Assembly (NCBI GenBank): GCA_963765555.1
Contig: CAVXWX010000012.1
Coordinates: 310,001 to 374,000 of the forward strand
Direction of reading: 5' to 3'
DNA: 64,000 nt
Source of the DNA: JL08 sp963765555
GTDB taxonomy: Bacteria > Pseudomonadota > Alphaproteobacteria > Rhodobacterales > Rhodobacteraceae
The notes beneath the pieces are model-generated. The model was not told where the DNA came from, made no database searches, and saw only the letters and a list, made by a program, of their open reading frames with translations. A program made the translations under genes and the position numbers. Each line of letters opens with the position of its first letter. The stretch's first letter is position 1. This document shows positions 35,862 to 44,871 of the stretch, piece after piece.

Positions 35862-36183
35862 CAAGCGCCGATTGCAAGGTTTTGAAAAGCCGGAAAACGC
35901 TGTCCATCCGGGTCAGTTGAAACACCTTGTCGACAGCCGGAGTAAGCCCCGCCAGATCCAGCCTGCGGTCGGGCCCAAGATGTTTCATGGTGGCGACGAT
36001 CGCACCCAGACCGCTGGAATCAATAAAATCAACCTGCGTCAGATCCAGAATGATGTGATCCGGCCCGCCGGCCGTCTGCGCGCGCACGGCCTCCTTGAAC
36101 CGGATTGCCACGGCGGCATCGATCCGGTTTTCGCACACGGTCACAATGCGGCTGTTTTCGTGATCGGAACTGATGATATTCAT
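35845..36183 (-). CDS. STAS-domain anti-sigma factor antagonist
   Basis: A 112-residue single STAS domain, as in SpoIIAA/RsbV. The phosphorylatable Ser is seen in the conserved DLTQVDFIDSSGLGAIVATM, followed by LAGLTPAVDKVFQLTRMD. Unphosphorylated it would bind the coupled HATPase and free that protein's target. It starts about 90 bases upstream of, and divergent from, the thiolase gene. Its stop is inside the HATPase gene's 5' end. Confidence 0.9.
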   Translation of the reverse strand: MNIISSDHENSRIVTVCENRIDAAVAIRFKEAVRAQTAGGPDHIILDLTQVDFIDSSGLGAIVATMKHLGPDRRLDLAGLTPAVDKVFQLTRMDSVFRLFKTLQSALDACAT

Positions 36184-36273
36184 GCTGGCAGACCTGCGGC
36201 AATTGACTGTACCCTGCGGTCTAGGACCAAGACATTACCAATCCGTTTGCAGCGGCAAAACAATAGGTGTGAC

Positions 36274-37446
36274 ATGCAAGACGTTTTTATCGCCGGCGCG
36301 GCGCGAACGCCCATGGGCGGCTTTCAGGGTGTGTTTGATACTGTACCCGCCGCGCAATTGGGTGGGGCCGCCATTGCGGCCTGCCTGCAACAGGCCAAAT
36401 CCGCCATTGTCCAAGAGGTGCTGATGGGGTGCGTTCTGCCCGCCGGTCAGGGGCAGGCGCCAGCGCGTCAGGCCGGTTTTGCCGCGGGTCTGGGCGAAGA
36501 TGTGCCTGCCACCACACTGAACAAGATGTGCGGTTCGGGCATGAAGGCAGCGATGATCGGCTATGACCAGATCGCACTGGGCCAGACGGATGTATTGGTG
36601 GCGGGTGGCATGGAAAGCATGTCGGGGGCCCCGTATCTTCTGCCCGCCATGCGCGGGGGCGCGCGCATCGGTCATGCCAGCGCACAGGATCATATGTTTC
36701 TCGACGGGCTGGAAGATGCCTATGACAAGGGCCGCCTGATGGGCACCTTTGCCGAAGACTGCGCCGAAGCGTTCCAGTTCACCCGCGCCGCGCAGGATGA
36801 CTACGCGCTCACATCCCTGTCCAACGCACTGGCGGCGGAAAAGAACGGCGCATTTGATCGCGAGATAACGGCCTTTACCGTGTCCGCACGCAGCGGTGAC
36901 CAGCGCATAGATCGTGATGAGCAACCCGCCAAGGCGCGGCCGGAAAAAATTCCGCACCTCAAGCCGGCTTTCCGCAAGGATGGCACTGTGACAGCGGCCA
37001 ATTCCTCGTCCATTTCCGATGGCGCGGCGGCGTTGCTGCTGGCCTCGGGCGATGCCCTCAAAGCCCAGAACCTGACACCGCGCGCCCGCATCGTCGGCCA
37101 TGCCAGCCACGCACAGGCCCCGGGCCTGTTCACCACCGCGCCGGTGCCCGCTGCACAAAAACTGCTGGCCGCAATCGGCTGGTCCAAAGACGATGTCGAC
37201 CTGTGGGAGGTGAACGAAGCCTTCGCCGTCGTTCCGATGGCATTCATGCATGAAATGGGCCTGCCGCGCGACAAGGTCAACGTGCATGGCGGTGCCTGCG
37301 CGCTAGGCCATCCCATCGGTGCCTCCGGTGCGCGCATTATGGTGACATTGCTGAACGCACTGGAATATCACGGGTTGAAGCGCGGTGTGGCTGCCATCTG
37401 CATCGGGGGCGGTGAAGGCACGGCCATTGCGATAGAACGTGTATAA
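36274..37446 (+). CDS. Acetyl-CoA C-acyltransferase (thiolase)
   Basis: A 390-residue thiolase. The N-terminal acyl-enzyme Cys lies in NKMCGSGMKAAMIG, about residue 86; the second Cys and catalytic His appear in WEVNEAFAVVP and GGACALGHPIGASGARI near the C-terminus. It begins MQDVFIAGAARTPMGGF. It makes or cleaves acetoacetyl-CoA or 3-ketoacyl-CoA; a polyhydroxybutyrate (phaA) or catabolic role is possible, and no phaB lies nearby. It starts at 36274; a terminator-like hairpin follows at 37467. Confidence 0.92.
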   Translation: MQDVFIAGAARTPMGGFQGVFDTVPAAQLGGAAIAACLQQAKSAIVQEVLMGCVLPAGQGQAPARQAGFAAGLGEDVPATTLNKMCGSGMKAAMIGYDQIALGQTDVLVAGGMESMSGAPYLLPAMRGGARIGHASAQDHMFLDGLEDAYDKGRLMGTFAEDCAEAFQFTRAAQDDYALTSLSNALAAEKNGAFDREITAFTVSARSGDQRIDRDEQPAKARPEKIPHLKPAFRKDGTVTAANSSSISDGAAALLLASGDALKAQNLTPRARIVGHASHAQAPGLFTTAPVPAAQKLLAAIGWSKDDVDLWEVNEAFAVVPMAFMHEMGLPRDKVNVHGGACALGHPIGASGARIMVTLLNALEYHGLKRGVAAICIGGGEGTAIAIERV

Positions 37447-37466
37447 CATCATCTTTTCAAAAATAC

Positions 37467-37499
37467 TTTCGGGGGTCCGGGGGCAGACAGCCCCCGAAA
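37467..37499 (+). terminator. Long hairpin after thiolase gene
   Basis: TTTCGGGGG, 15-base loop, CCCCCGAAA. A 9-bp stem with poly-A/T flanks rather than a classical T-run; a terminator or transcript-end stabiliser for the thiolase gene. Confidence 0.5.
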
Positions 37500-37524
37500 C
37501 CGATCCGTGAAGGAAAGCGCGAAC

Positions 37525-37989
37525 ATGCAGGTCAATTACGACACACTCGCCGCGACAATCGCGTCTCTTACAGAAGGCGAAACCGATCCTATCGCCCTGA
37601 TGGCCACGATCGTGTGCGAGGTGCACCACGCCGACGACCGGTTCGACTGGACGGGGTTTTACCGCGTGACAGAACCCGAAGTGTTGAAAATCGGCCCCTA
37701 TCAGGGCGGGCACGGCTGTCTGGTCATTCCGTTCAGCCGTGGCGTCTGTGGCGCGGCGGCGCGCACCGGGCAGGTTCAGCTGGTGCCCGATGTTATGGCC
37801 TTTAACGATCATATCGCCTGTGCCGCCTCGACCCTGTCGGAACTGGTCCTGCCGGTGCGCAACCGCGCGGGCGATCTGATTGCGGTGTTCGATATCGACA
37901 GTGATCAACCGGATGCATTCACCCGCACGGATGCCGACCGGTTGGCCGGCATTCTCGATCAGGTTTTTGCCGGCGGAGCAGACCGATAG
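37525..37989 (+). CDS. msrC: Free methionine-(R)-sulfoxide reductase (GAF-type)
   Basis: A 154-residue GAF-domain enzyme that reduces free methionine-(R)-sulfoxide. Cys65, Cys75 and Cys99 (GHGCLVIPF, RGVCGAAA, HIACAASTLSEL) match the E. coli trio 84/94/118 with identical spacing. The WTGFYRVTEPEVL segment and the final ADRLAGILDQVF are typical. The ATG at 37525 fits AGGAAAG upstream; an in-frame GTG at 37507 is possible. It lies before a light-dependent repair gene, suggesting oxidative/photo-damage repair. Confidence 0.93.
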   Translation: MQVNYDTLAATIASLTEGETDPIALMATIVCEVHHADDRFDWTGFYRVTEPEVLKIGPYQGGHGCLVIPFSRGVCGAAARTGQVQLVPDVMAFNDHIACAASTLSELVLPVRNRAGDLIAVFDIDSDQPDAFTRTDADRLAGILDQVFAGGADR

Positions 37990-38055
37990 GCTGGTGCGCG
38001 CGTGGCGCTCTGGATCGGCTCTTGATTTCCCGGGTTTGAAATCCACCTCTCGCCT

Positions 38056-39591
38056 ATGAAATTACGCTTGATACTGGGCGATCAGCTCAGCCCGAACATA
38101 TCCGGTCTGGCCGATGTTGATCCGGAAAACGATCTGCTTTTGATGTGCGAAGTGCGCAGCGAAGCCACCTATGTAAAACACCACAAGAAAAAGATCGCCT
38201 TTCTGTTTTCGGCCATGCGCCACTTTGCGGCCGATCTGTCCGACAAAAACATGAACGTGCGTTATGTGCGCTATGATGATCCCGACAACACCGGTTCGTT
38301 GCTGGGCGAGGTGTCGCGCGTTGTGGCTGAAACCAAGGTAACAGAAATCATCCTGACGGCACCCGGCGAATACCGGTTGCGCGCCGAAATGGACGGGTGG
38401 TCCGATACGCTCGGTCTGCCTGTGACCATCAGGGAAGATGACAGATTTCTGTGTTCCACAGCCGAATTTGCCGATTGGGCCAAGGGGCGCAAGCAGTTAC
38501 GGATGGAGTATTTTTACCGCGAAATGCGGCGTAAATATTCGGTTCTGATGGATCAGGATGATCCTATCGGCGGGCAATGGAACTTTGACGCCGACAACCG
38601 CAAACCACCCGCTGGCGGACTGGACATACCCGATACCTATCGCGCCCGGCCCGACACCATCACGCAAGAGGTGATCGAACTCGTTGAAACCTGTTTTCCC
38701 GACCATTTCGGCGATCTGGCCCCGTTTCATTTCGCCGTGACGCGCACGCAGGCCCTGACCGCGTTGGATCAGTTTATCACCAAACGCTTGTCCCTGTTCG
38801 GTGATTATCAGGATGCGATGATCCAGGGCGAACCGTGGATGTTTCACAGCCACATCGGTCTTTATCTGAACTGCGGTCTGCTTGATCCGCTTGAATGTAT
38901 CGAACGGGCCGAAGCCGCCTATCACAAAGGAAACGCGCCCCTGAACGCTGTCGAAGGTTTCATTCGTCAGATTCTTGGGTGGCGGGAATATGTGCGCGGC
39001 ATCTACTGGCTCAAAATGCCAGAGTACAAATCCGAGAATTACCTGAACGCCACACGACCCCTGCCGGAGTTTTACTGGACGGGCGACACACGGATGAATT
39101 GTGTGCGCCAATGTGTCACCGAAACGAAGCAAAACGCCTATGCGCACCATATCCAGCGTTTGATGGTGCTGGGCAATTTCGCATTGATCGCAGGGCTCGA
39201 CCCTGACGAGGTGAACGAATGGTATCTGCTGGTCTACGCCGATGCCTATGAATGGGTCGAACTGCCCAATGTGACAGGGATGATCCTGTTCGCCGATGGC
39301 GGGCTTCTGGGGTCAAAACCCTATGCCGCCAGCGGGTCTTATATCAACAAAATGTCGAATTACTGTGGCTCCTGCTCCTACAAGCACACGGTCAAGAATG
39401 GCCCGAAGGCGTGCCCGTTCAATTATCTTTATTGGGATTTTCTGGATCGCAACAGCGACAGGCTGCAGGGCAATCCGCGCATGGGGTTCATGTACAAAAG
39501 CCTTGATCGCATGAGTGATGAAAAACGCCGCGCCATTCAGGATGACAGCCGCCGGTTCTTCAACGCGATTGCCGAAAATGAAAAAGTCTGA
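38056..39591 (+). CDS. phrB: Iron-sulfur bacterial cryptochrome / (6-4) photolyase
   Basis: A 511-residue photolyase of the FeS-BCP (CryPro, PhrB-type) group, which repairs (6-4) photoproducts in light using FAD, a 6,7-dimethyl-8-ribityllumazine antenna and a 4Fe-4S cluster. The cluster ligands are Cys349, Cys437, Cys440 and Cys453, one residue off the Agrobacterium PhrB positions 350/438/441/454. N-terminal LILGDQLSPNISG and the FAD-binding region VEGFIRQILGWREYVRG to YCGSCSYKHTVKNGPKACPF match. It ends overlapping the next small gene by 14 bases and follows the msrC-like gene. Confidence 0.95.
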   Translation: MKLRLILGDQLSPNISGLADVDPENDLLLMCEVRSEATYVKHHKKKIAFLFSAMRHFAADLSDKNMNVRYVRYDDPDNTGSLLGEVSRVVAETKVTEIILTAPGEYRLRAEMDGWSDTLGLPVTIREDDRFLCSTAEFADWAKGRKQLRMEYFYREMRRKYSVLMDQDDPIGGQWNFDADNRKPPAGGLDIPDTYRARPDTITQEVIELVETCFPDHFGDLAPFHFAVTRTQALTALDQFITKRLSLFGDYQDAMIQGEPWMFHSHIGLYLNCGLLDPLECIERAEAAYHKGNAPLNAVEGFIRQILGWREYVRGIYWLKMPEYKSENYLNATRPLPEFYWTGDTRMNCVRQCVTETKQNAYAHHIQRLMVLGNFALIAGLDPDEVNEWYLLVYADAYEWVELPNVTGMILFADGGLLGSKPYAASGSYINKMSNYCGSCSYKHTVKNGPKACPFNYLYWDFLDRNSDRLQGNPRMGFMYKSLDRMSDEKRRAIQDDSRRFFNAIAENEKV

Positions 39592-39739
39592 CCTGCCACA
39601 GAAAATCTGTGCCACATGTGGCCGTCCGTTCAATTGGCGCAAGAAATGGGCAAAGGTTTGGGACGACGTGCGCTATTGTTCTGAAAGATGTCGCAGGTCG
39701 CGTGCGGCCAAACCGGATCGCGATGCCAAGGCACCGTGA
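39578..39739 (+). CDS. DUF2256 small zinc-finger-like protein
   Basis: A 53-residue protein starting MKKSDLPQKICATCGRPFNW and continuing VRYCSERCRRSR: two CxxC-like pairs of the DUF2256 type (CATC, then CSERC), probably a zinc site. It begins inside the end of the photolyase gene in another frame, so it is translationally coupled. DUF2256 genes are regularly found beside FeS photolyases. Function unknown; a role with the photolyase or its cluster is an inference from this linkage. Confidence 0.88.
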   Translation: MKKSDLPQKICATCGRPFNWRKKWAKVWDDVRYCSERCRRSRAAKPDRDAKAP

Positions 39740-39775
39740 ATGTTCAATCACTGCGATCAATGCGCAGCCATGCTC

Positions 39776-40099
39776 CTAGATCAGATATGCACGGCCAAAG
39801 GTGAAAACGGCAAACGCCAGCACCAGCACCTGCATCACCACAATAGCATTCAGCTTGCGTGCAAAACTGCGTTTGCGCGTTTTGTGTCGAAACCGGCGGC
39901 GTGCGGCCAGTGCCCCCAACGTGCCGCCAACGGCGCATAAGAACAGCAGGTTATATTCGGAAATCCGCGATTTGCGCGCCGCTGACCGCCGTTTGTCCAA
40001 CCAGAAAAGGGCCCACGTCACAGCATTGATCCCCAGCAGATAGGTGGCCAGAACAAGCGCCGTCAACGCGGCAGGTGAAAGAGGCGGCATAGCGTTCAT
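39776..40099 (-). CDS. DUF1294 membrane protein
   Basis: A 107-residue membrane protein with the DUF1294 pattern: YLLGINAVTWALFWLDKRRSA, then LLFLCAVGGTLGALAARRRFRHKT. It has three hydrophobic segments with basic loops between. The family is of unknown function. The ATG at 40099 lies 115 bases from the divergent XRE-cupin regulator gene. It is convergent with the DUF2256 gene. Confidence 0.85.
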   Translation of the reverse strand: MNAMPPLSPAALTALVLATYLLGINAVTWALFWLDKRRSAARKSRISEYNLLFLCAVGGTLGALAARRRFRHKTRKRSFARKLNAIVVMQVLVLAFAVFTFGRAYLI

Positions 40100-40142
40100 G
40101 GCGCCGTTGTGACAGCGACGGCGTGGGGAACAAGCCCTGATA

Positions 40143-40204
40143 TGAAAAAACTATTGTTTTTTTCACCGACTCGCCGCATCGTGAAATTATAGATCATTTT
40201 TTCA
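40143..40204. promoter_or_regulatory. Repeated TGAAAAAA half-sites before the XRE-cupin gene
   Basis: TGAAAAAA at 40143-40150 faces TTTTTTCA at 40158-40165 across seven bases, and a third copy TTTTTTCA lies at 40197-40204, ten bases before the regulator ATG. This AT-rich repeated half-site is unusual in the window and lies between divergent genes, so an operator for the XRE-cupin protein is likely. Confidence 0.45.
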
Positions 40205-40214
40205 TGAAGAGCCG

Positions 40215-40787
40215 ATGCTGCATCAAGACCCTTCCAAGGCCGAGACCCTCGGCGCCGACCTGCGCGCGTTGCGCAAGGCGCGCGGGATCACGCTGGCCGA
40301 TCTTGCGGGAACGCTGGGGCGGTCCGTTGGCTGGCTTAGTCAGGTTGAACGGGATCTGTCGGACGTGTCTGTGACCGACTTGCGCCAGATCGCCAAGGCG
40401 CTGGATGTGTCCCTGTCGATGCTGTTCAGCCACAGCGCCGCCGTCGCGGACGAGGCGGGATATGTTGTGCGCAAACATACGCGCCGCCCCATCGGATCAA
40501 ACGCGGCAGGCCTAGTCGAGGAATTGCTGTCCCCCGATCTGACGGACGATTTTGAAATGGTCTATTCCACCTTCGAGCCGCACAGCCAACGGGTTGATCG
40601 GTTTTCCCGCCCGACACAAGAGGTGGGCTATCTGGTATCGGGCCGGCTTGATCTGGAAATCGGCGCGCGCCGTTTCACCATCCACCCCGGTGACAGTTTT
40701 CGCATTCGTGGCGAGCCTTTCCGCTGGATCAACCCCTATGACACACCCGCCGTTGCGATCTGGGTGATCGCACCGCCGGTCTATTAG
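40215..40787 (+). CDS. XRE-family regulator with cupin domain
   Basis: A 190-residue transcription factor. The N-terminal helix-turn-helix spans about residues 10-65 (RKARGITLADLAGTLGRSVGW, then LSQVERDLSDVSV), and the C-terminal cupin (VSGRLDLEIGARRFTIHPGDS, about residues 135-180) would sense a small ligand. Such regulators commonly control amine or amino-acid catabolism. It starts the operon running through the demethylation genes; TGAAAAAA half-sites lie upstream. AAGAG precedes the ATG. Confidence 0.93.
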   Translation: MLHQDPSKAETLGADLRALRKARGITLADLAGTLGRSVGWLSQVERDLSDVSVTDLRQIAKALDVSLSMLFSHSAAVADEAGYVVRKHTRRPIGSNAAGLVEELLSPDLTDDFEMVYSTFEPHSQRVDRFSRPTQEVGYLVSGRLDLEIGARRFTIHPGDSFRIRGEPFRWINPYDTPAVAIWVIAPPVY

Positions 40788-40797
40788 GGGGCAGGGG

Positions 40798-41421
40798 ATG
40801 AGTTTCGAGGCATGGATCGTGTTTGCCCTGTTCTGGGTGGTGTTTGTCACCACGCCGGGGCCAAATGCGGTGAACTGCATCAACAACGGCATGACATTGG
40901 GGTTCAGACGGGCGCTGATCGGGGTTCTGGCGATCCTGACACAGGCCACCCTGTTTCTGATCCTGTCCGCGCTGGGCATCACCGCACTGATCGCGGCATC
41001 GCCCACCGCGTTCCTCATGGCCAAACTGCTGGGGGCGGCGGTGCTGATCTATCTGGGCGTGCGCGGCTGGATGAATGCGGCAAAACCGGTGACCATCGAG
41101 CAGCGCCCCGCCAAATCGATCTATCTGCGCGCGCTGGCCATCGCCACCATCAACCCCAAAAGCGTGGCGGGATACCTTGCTGCGTTTTCGCAGTTCGTTC
41201 AGCCGGATGTGCCGATCTGGGACCAGATGATCGTGATCATGCCCACCGCACTCACGCTGACCGCGCTCAGCTACACAGGGTTTACCGCTTTGGGCGCGGG
41301 TATCGGGCGCGCGGCTTTGGGTGCGGTCTTCAACATCTGGGTACGCCGCATTATGGCGGCCTGTTTCATCGTTTACGGGGTGCTGCTGGGCAGCACCTCT
41401 GCACCGCAAGGAAGAGTGTGA
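40798..41421 (+). CDS. LysE family translocator
   Basis: A 207-residue inner-membrane exporter of the LysE/RhtB type, with the typical VFVTTPGPNAVNCINNGMTLG near the N-terminus and six hydrophobic segments. Members export amino acids or related compounds; here the partner genes suggest amines, methylated or demethylated amino acids. It sits 11 bases after the regulator gene and its TGA overlaps the start of the GFA gene (TGATG). Confidence 0.9.
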   Translation: MSFEAWIVFALFWVVFVTTPGPNAVNCINNGMTLGFRRALIGVLAILTQATLFLILSALGITALIAASPTAFLMAKLLGAAVLIYLGVRGWMNAAKPVTIEQRPAKSIYLRALAIATINPKSVAGYLAAFSQFVQPDVPIWDQMIVIMPTALTLTALSYTGFTALGAGIGRAALGAVFNIWVRRIMAACFIVYGVLLGSTSAPQGRV

Positions 41422-41804
41422 TGTTAAAGGGAAGCTGCCTCTGTGGCGCGATCAGGTTCGAAGCGACCGGCACGGCGCGCGACCCTGCCGCCTGCCACTG
41501 TGGCCAGTGCCGCAAGCAATCAGGCCATTACTGGGCCGCCGTCAACGTGCCCATGTCCGGTTTCACCTGCAGCGGTGATGTACGCTGGTACGCAGCAAGC
41601 CCTGTGGCACAGCGCGGCTTTTGCCCGACCTGCGGATCATTCCTGTTCTGGAAGGCCCATGACGAAGACGAAATAGGCGTCGCGCTTGGCGCGCTGGACG
41701 CCCCGACCGGCCTTCGGCTCGAACGTCACATCTTTACCGCCGACAAAGGCGATTATTACGACATCACGGATCAAGTCCCGCAAGAGGAGCAAGAAAATGG
41801 CTGA
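41421..41804 (+). CDS. GFA (glutathione-dependent formaldehyde-activating) family protein
   Basis: A 127-residue zinc-binding protein of the GFA/CENP-V fold. Cys6 and Cys8 (GSCLCGAIRF), Cys25/27/30 (AACHCGQCRK), and Cys68/71 (RGFCPTCGSF) supply the typical two zinc sites. Whether it truly forms S-hydroxymethylglutathione is disputed for the family, but in this operon, between a LysE exporter and two demethylating dehydrogenases that can release formaldehyde, a one-carbon handling role is reasonable. It overlaps the LysE stop by one base and runs eight bases into the following gene. Confidence 0.9.
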   Translation: MLKGSCLCGAIRFEATGTARDPAACHCGQCRKQSGHYWAAVNVPMSGFTCSGDVRWYAASPVAQRGFCPTCGSFLFWKAHDEDEIGVALGALDAPTGLRLERHIFTADKGDYYDITDQVPQEEQENG

Positions 41805-44239
41805 ATTTCCGACAACTGCACGAGTGGTTATCATTGGCGGCGGGGCGGTTGGCGCGTCTGCGCTCTATCATCTGGCGCAGGCAGGCTGGACCGATTGCGT
41901 TCTGCTGGAAAAGAACGAACTGACTGCGGGCAGCACATGGCATGCGGCGGGCAACGTACCGACATTTTCGACCAGCTGGGCGATCATGAACATGCAGCGC
42001 TATTCGACCGAGCTTTATCGCGGGCTGGCGGAAAAGGTCGACTATCCGATGAACTACCATGTCACCGGATCGATCCGTCTGGCCCATTCCAAGCAACGCG
42101 TGCAGGAATTCGAACGCGCCAAGGGGATGGGGCGGTATCAGGGCATGGACATCGAAATGATGTCCCCGAAAGAAGCGCAAGAGATTTATCCGTTCATGGA
42201 ACTGCATGATCTCAAAGGCGTTCTTTATGATCCCAATGATGGCGATATCGATCCCAGCCAGCTCACTCAGGCGCTGGCCAAGGGCGCGCGCGATCTGGGT
42301 GCGCGTATCGAACGCTTTTGCCCTGCGACCGGTGTGTCACGCGATGGCGATGAATGGATCATTCACACGGACAAGGGCGATATCCGCTGCGAATATGTGG
42401 TCAACGCTGCAGGCTACTACGCCCAAAAAGTGGGTGAGTGGTTCAAGCCCTATGGCGGGCGCACCGTGCCGATGATGGTGATGAGCCATCAATACCTGCT
42501 GACGGACGAAATCCCCGAAATTGCAAAATTCACCGCCGATCATGGCAAGCTGCCACTGCTGCGTGATGTGGATTCTTCCTATTACCTGCGGCAGGAAAAA
42601 ACCGGCTTGAACCTTGGCCCGTACGAGCGGAACTGCAAGGCGCATTGGATCACGCCCGAAGATCCGTTTCCCGAAGATTTCAGCTTTCAGCTTTATCCCG
42701 ACGATCTGGAGCGGCTGGAATGGTACATCGAAGACGCAATGGCGCGGGTGCCGCTGTTGGGCAGCACCGGTATCAACAAGGTGATCAACGGCCCGATCCC
42801 CTACGCACCCGACGGGTTGCCGCTGCTGGGCCCGATGCCGGGTGTGCCGAATGCGTTCGAGGCGTGCGTGTTTACCTTTGGCATTGCCCAGTCGGGTGGC
42901 GCGGGCAAGGTGCTGGCCGAATGGATCACCGAGGGCGCGACCGAATGGGATATGTGGGCGGTCGATCCGCGCCGCTACACCGATTACACCGATGCCGATT
43001 ATTGCATCGCAGAAAGGCATGGAAACCTACGGCCACGAATACGCGATGCATTTCCCGTGGCACGCGTGGCCCGCGGGGCGCGACAAGAAACTGTCGCCCG
43101 TCCATGACAAGGTGATTGCGGCTGGCGGTGTTATGGGCGCCTATAACGGCTGGGAACGCGCCAACTGGTTCGCGCAACCGGGCGATGATACTTCGCTTGA
43201 CGCGACCCACACCTGGGAACGTGCTGGCCCGTGGGAACAGCGTATTCGCGAAGAATGCGAGGCGGTGCGCGATAGTGTCGGCGTGCTCGACCTGCCGGGA
43301 TTTTCCCGCTTCAACCTGAGCGGTGAAGGCGCAGCAGAGTGGTTGCGGGGCATGATCACCGGCGGATTGCCCAAAATCGGGCGGATGAACCTTGCCTATT
43401 TCGCCGATGATCGCGGCCGCATCCTGACCGAGATGAGCGTGCTGCGTCACGGCGAGGATACCTTTACCCTGATCACCGCCGCCACAGCCCAATGGCATGA
43501 TTTCGACGTGCTGAACGCGGCCTTGCCCGCAGGGTTGAGCCTGACGGACCACACGACAGAGTATTCCACCCTGATCGTGACAGGACCAAAGGCGCGCGCC
43601 CTGTTCGAACAGATTGCCGAGGCTGATCTGTCGCTGGGGTGGCTGTCCCATCAGCGCGCCAAGGTCGCAGGCAAGAACGCAGCGCTTGCGCGGGTCAGCT
43701 TTGCCGGTGAACTGGGGTGGGAAATCCACGCCGCCAACGCGGACATGCCTGCGATTTACGATGCAGTGATCGCGGCCGGGGCGAAACCGTTCGGCATGTG
43801 GGCGCTGAACAGCTTGCGCATCGAAAAGGGGTATCGCGCGTGGAAGGGGGATCTGTCGACCGACTACACCCTGTATGAGGGCGGGCTTGACCGGTTTGTC
43901 AAACTGGACAAACCGCAGGATTTCCGCGGCAAGGCAGCTTTGCAGAACGAAAAGCAACAGGGCAGCAAAAAGCGGTTTGTTACCCTTCTTGTCGATGCAG
44001 GTGCGGCAGATGCGCCTTACATGTCCACGCTGTGGCATGACGGACAGGTTGTTGGCGAAACCACATCAGGCGCTTGGGGATACCGGATAAACGGTTCGGT
44101 CGCGCTGGGCATGGTACGCACCGATCTGGCGGTGCCGGACACCCGGCTTGAGGTCGAGATTTACGGAGAGCGCCGCCCCGCAACCGTGCAAGCAGACGCG
44201 CCCTTGTGGGACGCGGAAAACGAAAGATTGCGTGCATGA
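41797..44239 (+). CDS. Dimethylglycine/sarcosine dehydrogenase-like FAD-GcvT protein, frameshifted
   Basis: An oxidative N-demethylase of the DMGDH/SARDH family, producing formaldehyde or 5,10-methylene-tetrahydrofolate. The N-terminal FAD motif is VVIIGGGAVGASALYHLAQ, followed by the covalent-flavin-associated STWHAAGNVPTFSTSW. The FAO_M and GcvT-like C-terminal domains carry YNGWERANWFAQPG, DLPGFSRFNLSGEGA and FAGELGWEIH. The two halves are in different frames; the switch is near 43012 (cgcagaaagg), one base in excess. Corrected length is about 813 residues, like the intact paralogue downstream. I read this as a sequence error. Confidence 0.88.
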
Positions 44240-44871
44240 CGTTTGAAACATACCTGTTGTACCTCGGGGTGCTGGCCGCATTCTTTGCGACCCCACCCGA
44301 CACAAGCCAATTGCTGATCATGTCAAACGCAATGCGTCACGGCTTGAGGCGTAGCCTTGCAACGGTTGCGGGCGATCTGTCAGCCAACGTCTTGCAGATG
44401 AGCGCGGCCGCCTTTGGCCTGACGGCTGTTATCGCGGCCTCGGCGGATGCGCTTTGGATCGTGAAATGGCTGGGCGTGGCCTATCTGGTCTGGATCGGTC
44501 TGACCCTGATGCTTTCCAAACCTGAAGCGGTGCGCACAAACGCAGCGTCACAGGCCCGCCTTGGTATTCTGTACCGGCAGGGCTTTCTGACCTCGTCGGC
44601 CAATCCCTATGCCGTGGTCTTTTTCGGCGCGCTTTTCCCGCAATTCATTGACCCGGGTATGCCGGTGTTGCCCCAACTGCTTGTTCTGGGGCTGACCTAT
44701 CTTGTTGTCGATGGCGCAACGCTGGTGTTGTGGGGGTGGCTGGCGCAGCGGACGCTTGGCCGCATCCGGCTGCTTCAAGGTGTCTGGCTGAACAGGCTCT
44801 CGGGCGCATTGATGATCGCGGCCGCCGCCCTTTTGGGCAGCCGTGATTTGGCGGCGGAGGCGGGAAGATGA
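44236..44871 (+). CDS. LysE family translocator
   Basis: A 211-residue second LysE-type exporter of the same operon. It has hydrophobic segments spread along the protein; the N-terminal ATPPDTSQLLIMSNAMRHGL replaces the more usual PGP motif with PPD, so substrate recognition may differ. It overlaps the preceding dehydrogenase by ATGA and the following methyltransferase by ATGA. Why one operon carries two LysE-type exporters is unclear; they are not close copies. Confidence 0.88.
   Translation: MTFETYLLYLGVLAAFFATPPDTSQLLIMSNAMRHGLRRSLATVAGDLSANVLQMSAAAFGLTAVIAASADALWIVKWLGVAYLVWIGLTLMLSKPEAVRTNAASQARLGILYRQGFLTSSANPYAVVFFGALFPQFIDPGMPVLPQLLVLGLTYLVVDGATLVLWGWLAQRTLGRIRLLQGVWLNRLSGALMIAAAALLGSRDLAAEAGR

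Noticed and set aside
41797..44239. Reading the first DMGDH-like gene as two natural genes (FAD part and GcvT part)
   Set aside because: The second part has no ribosome-binding site at its first ATG (43019), the switch falls inside a conserved stretch, and the downstream paralogue is a single gene.
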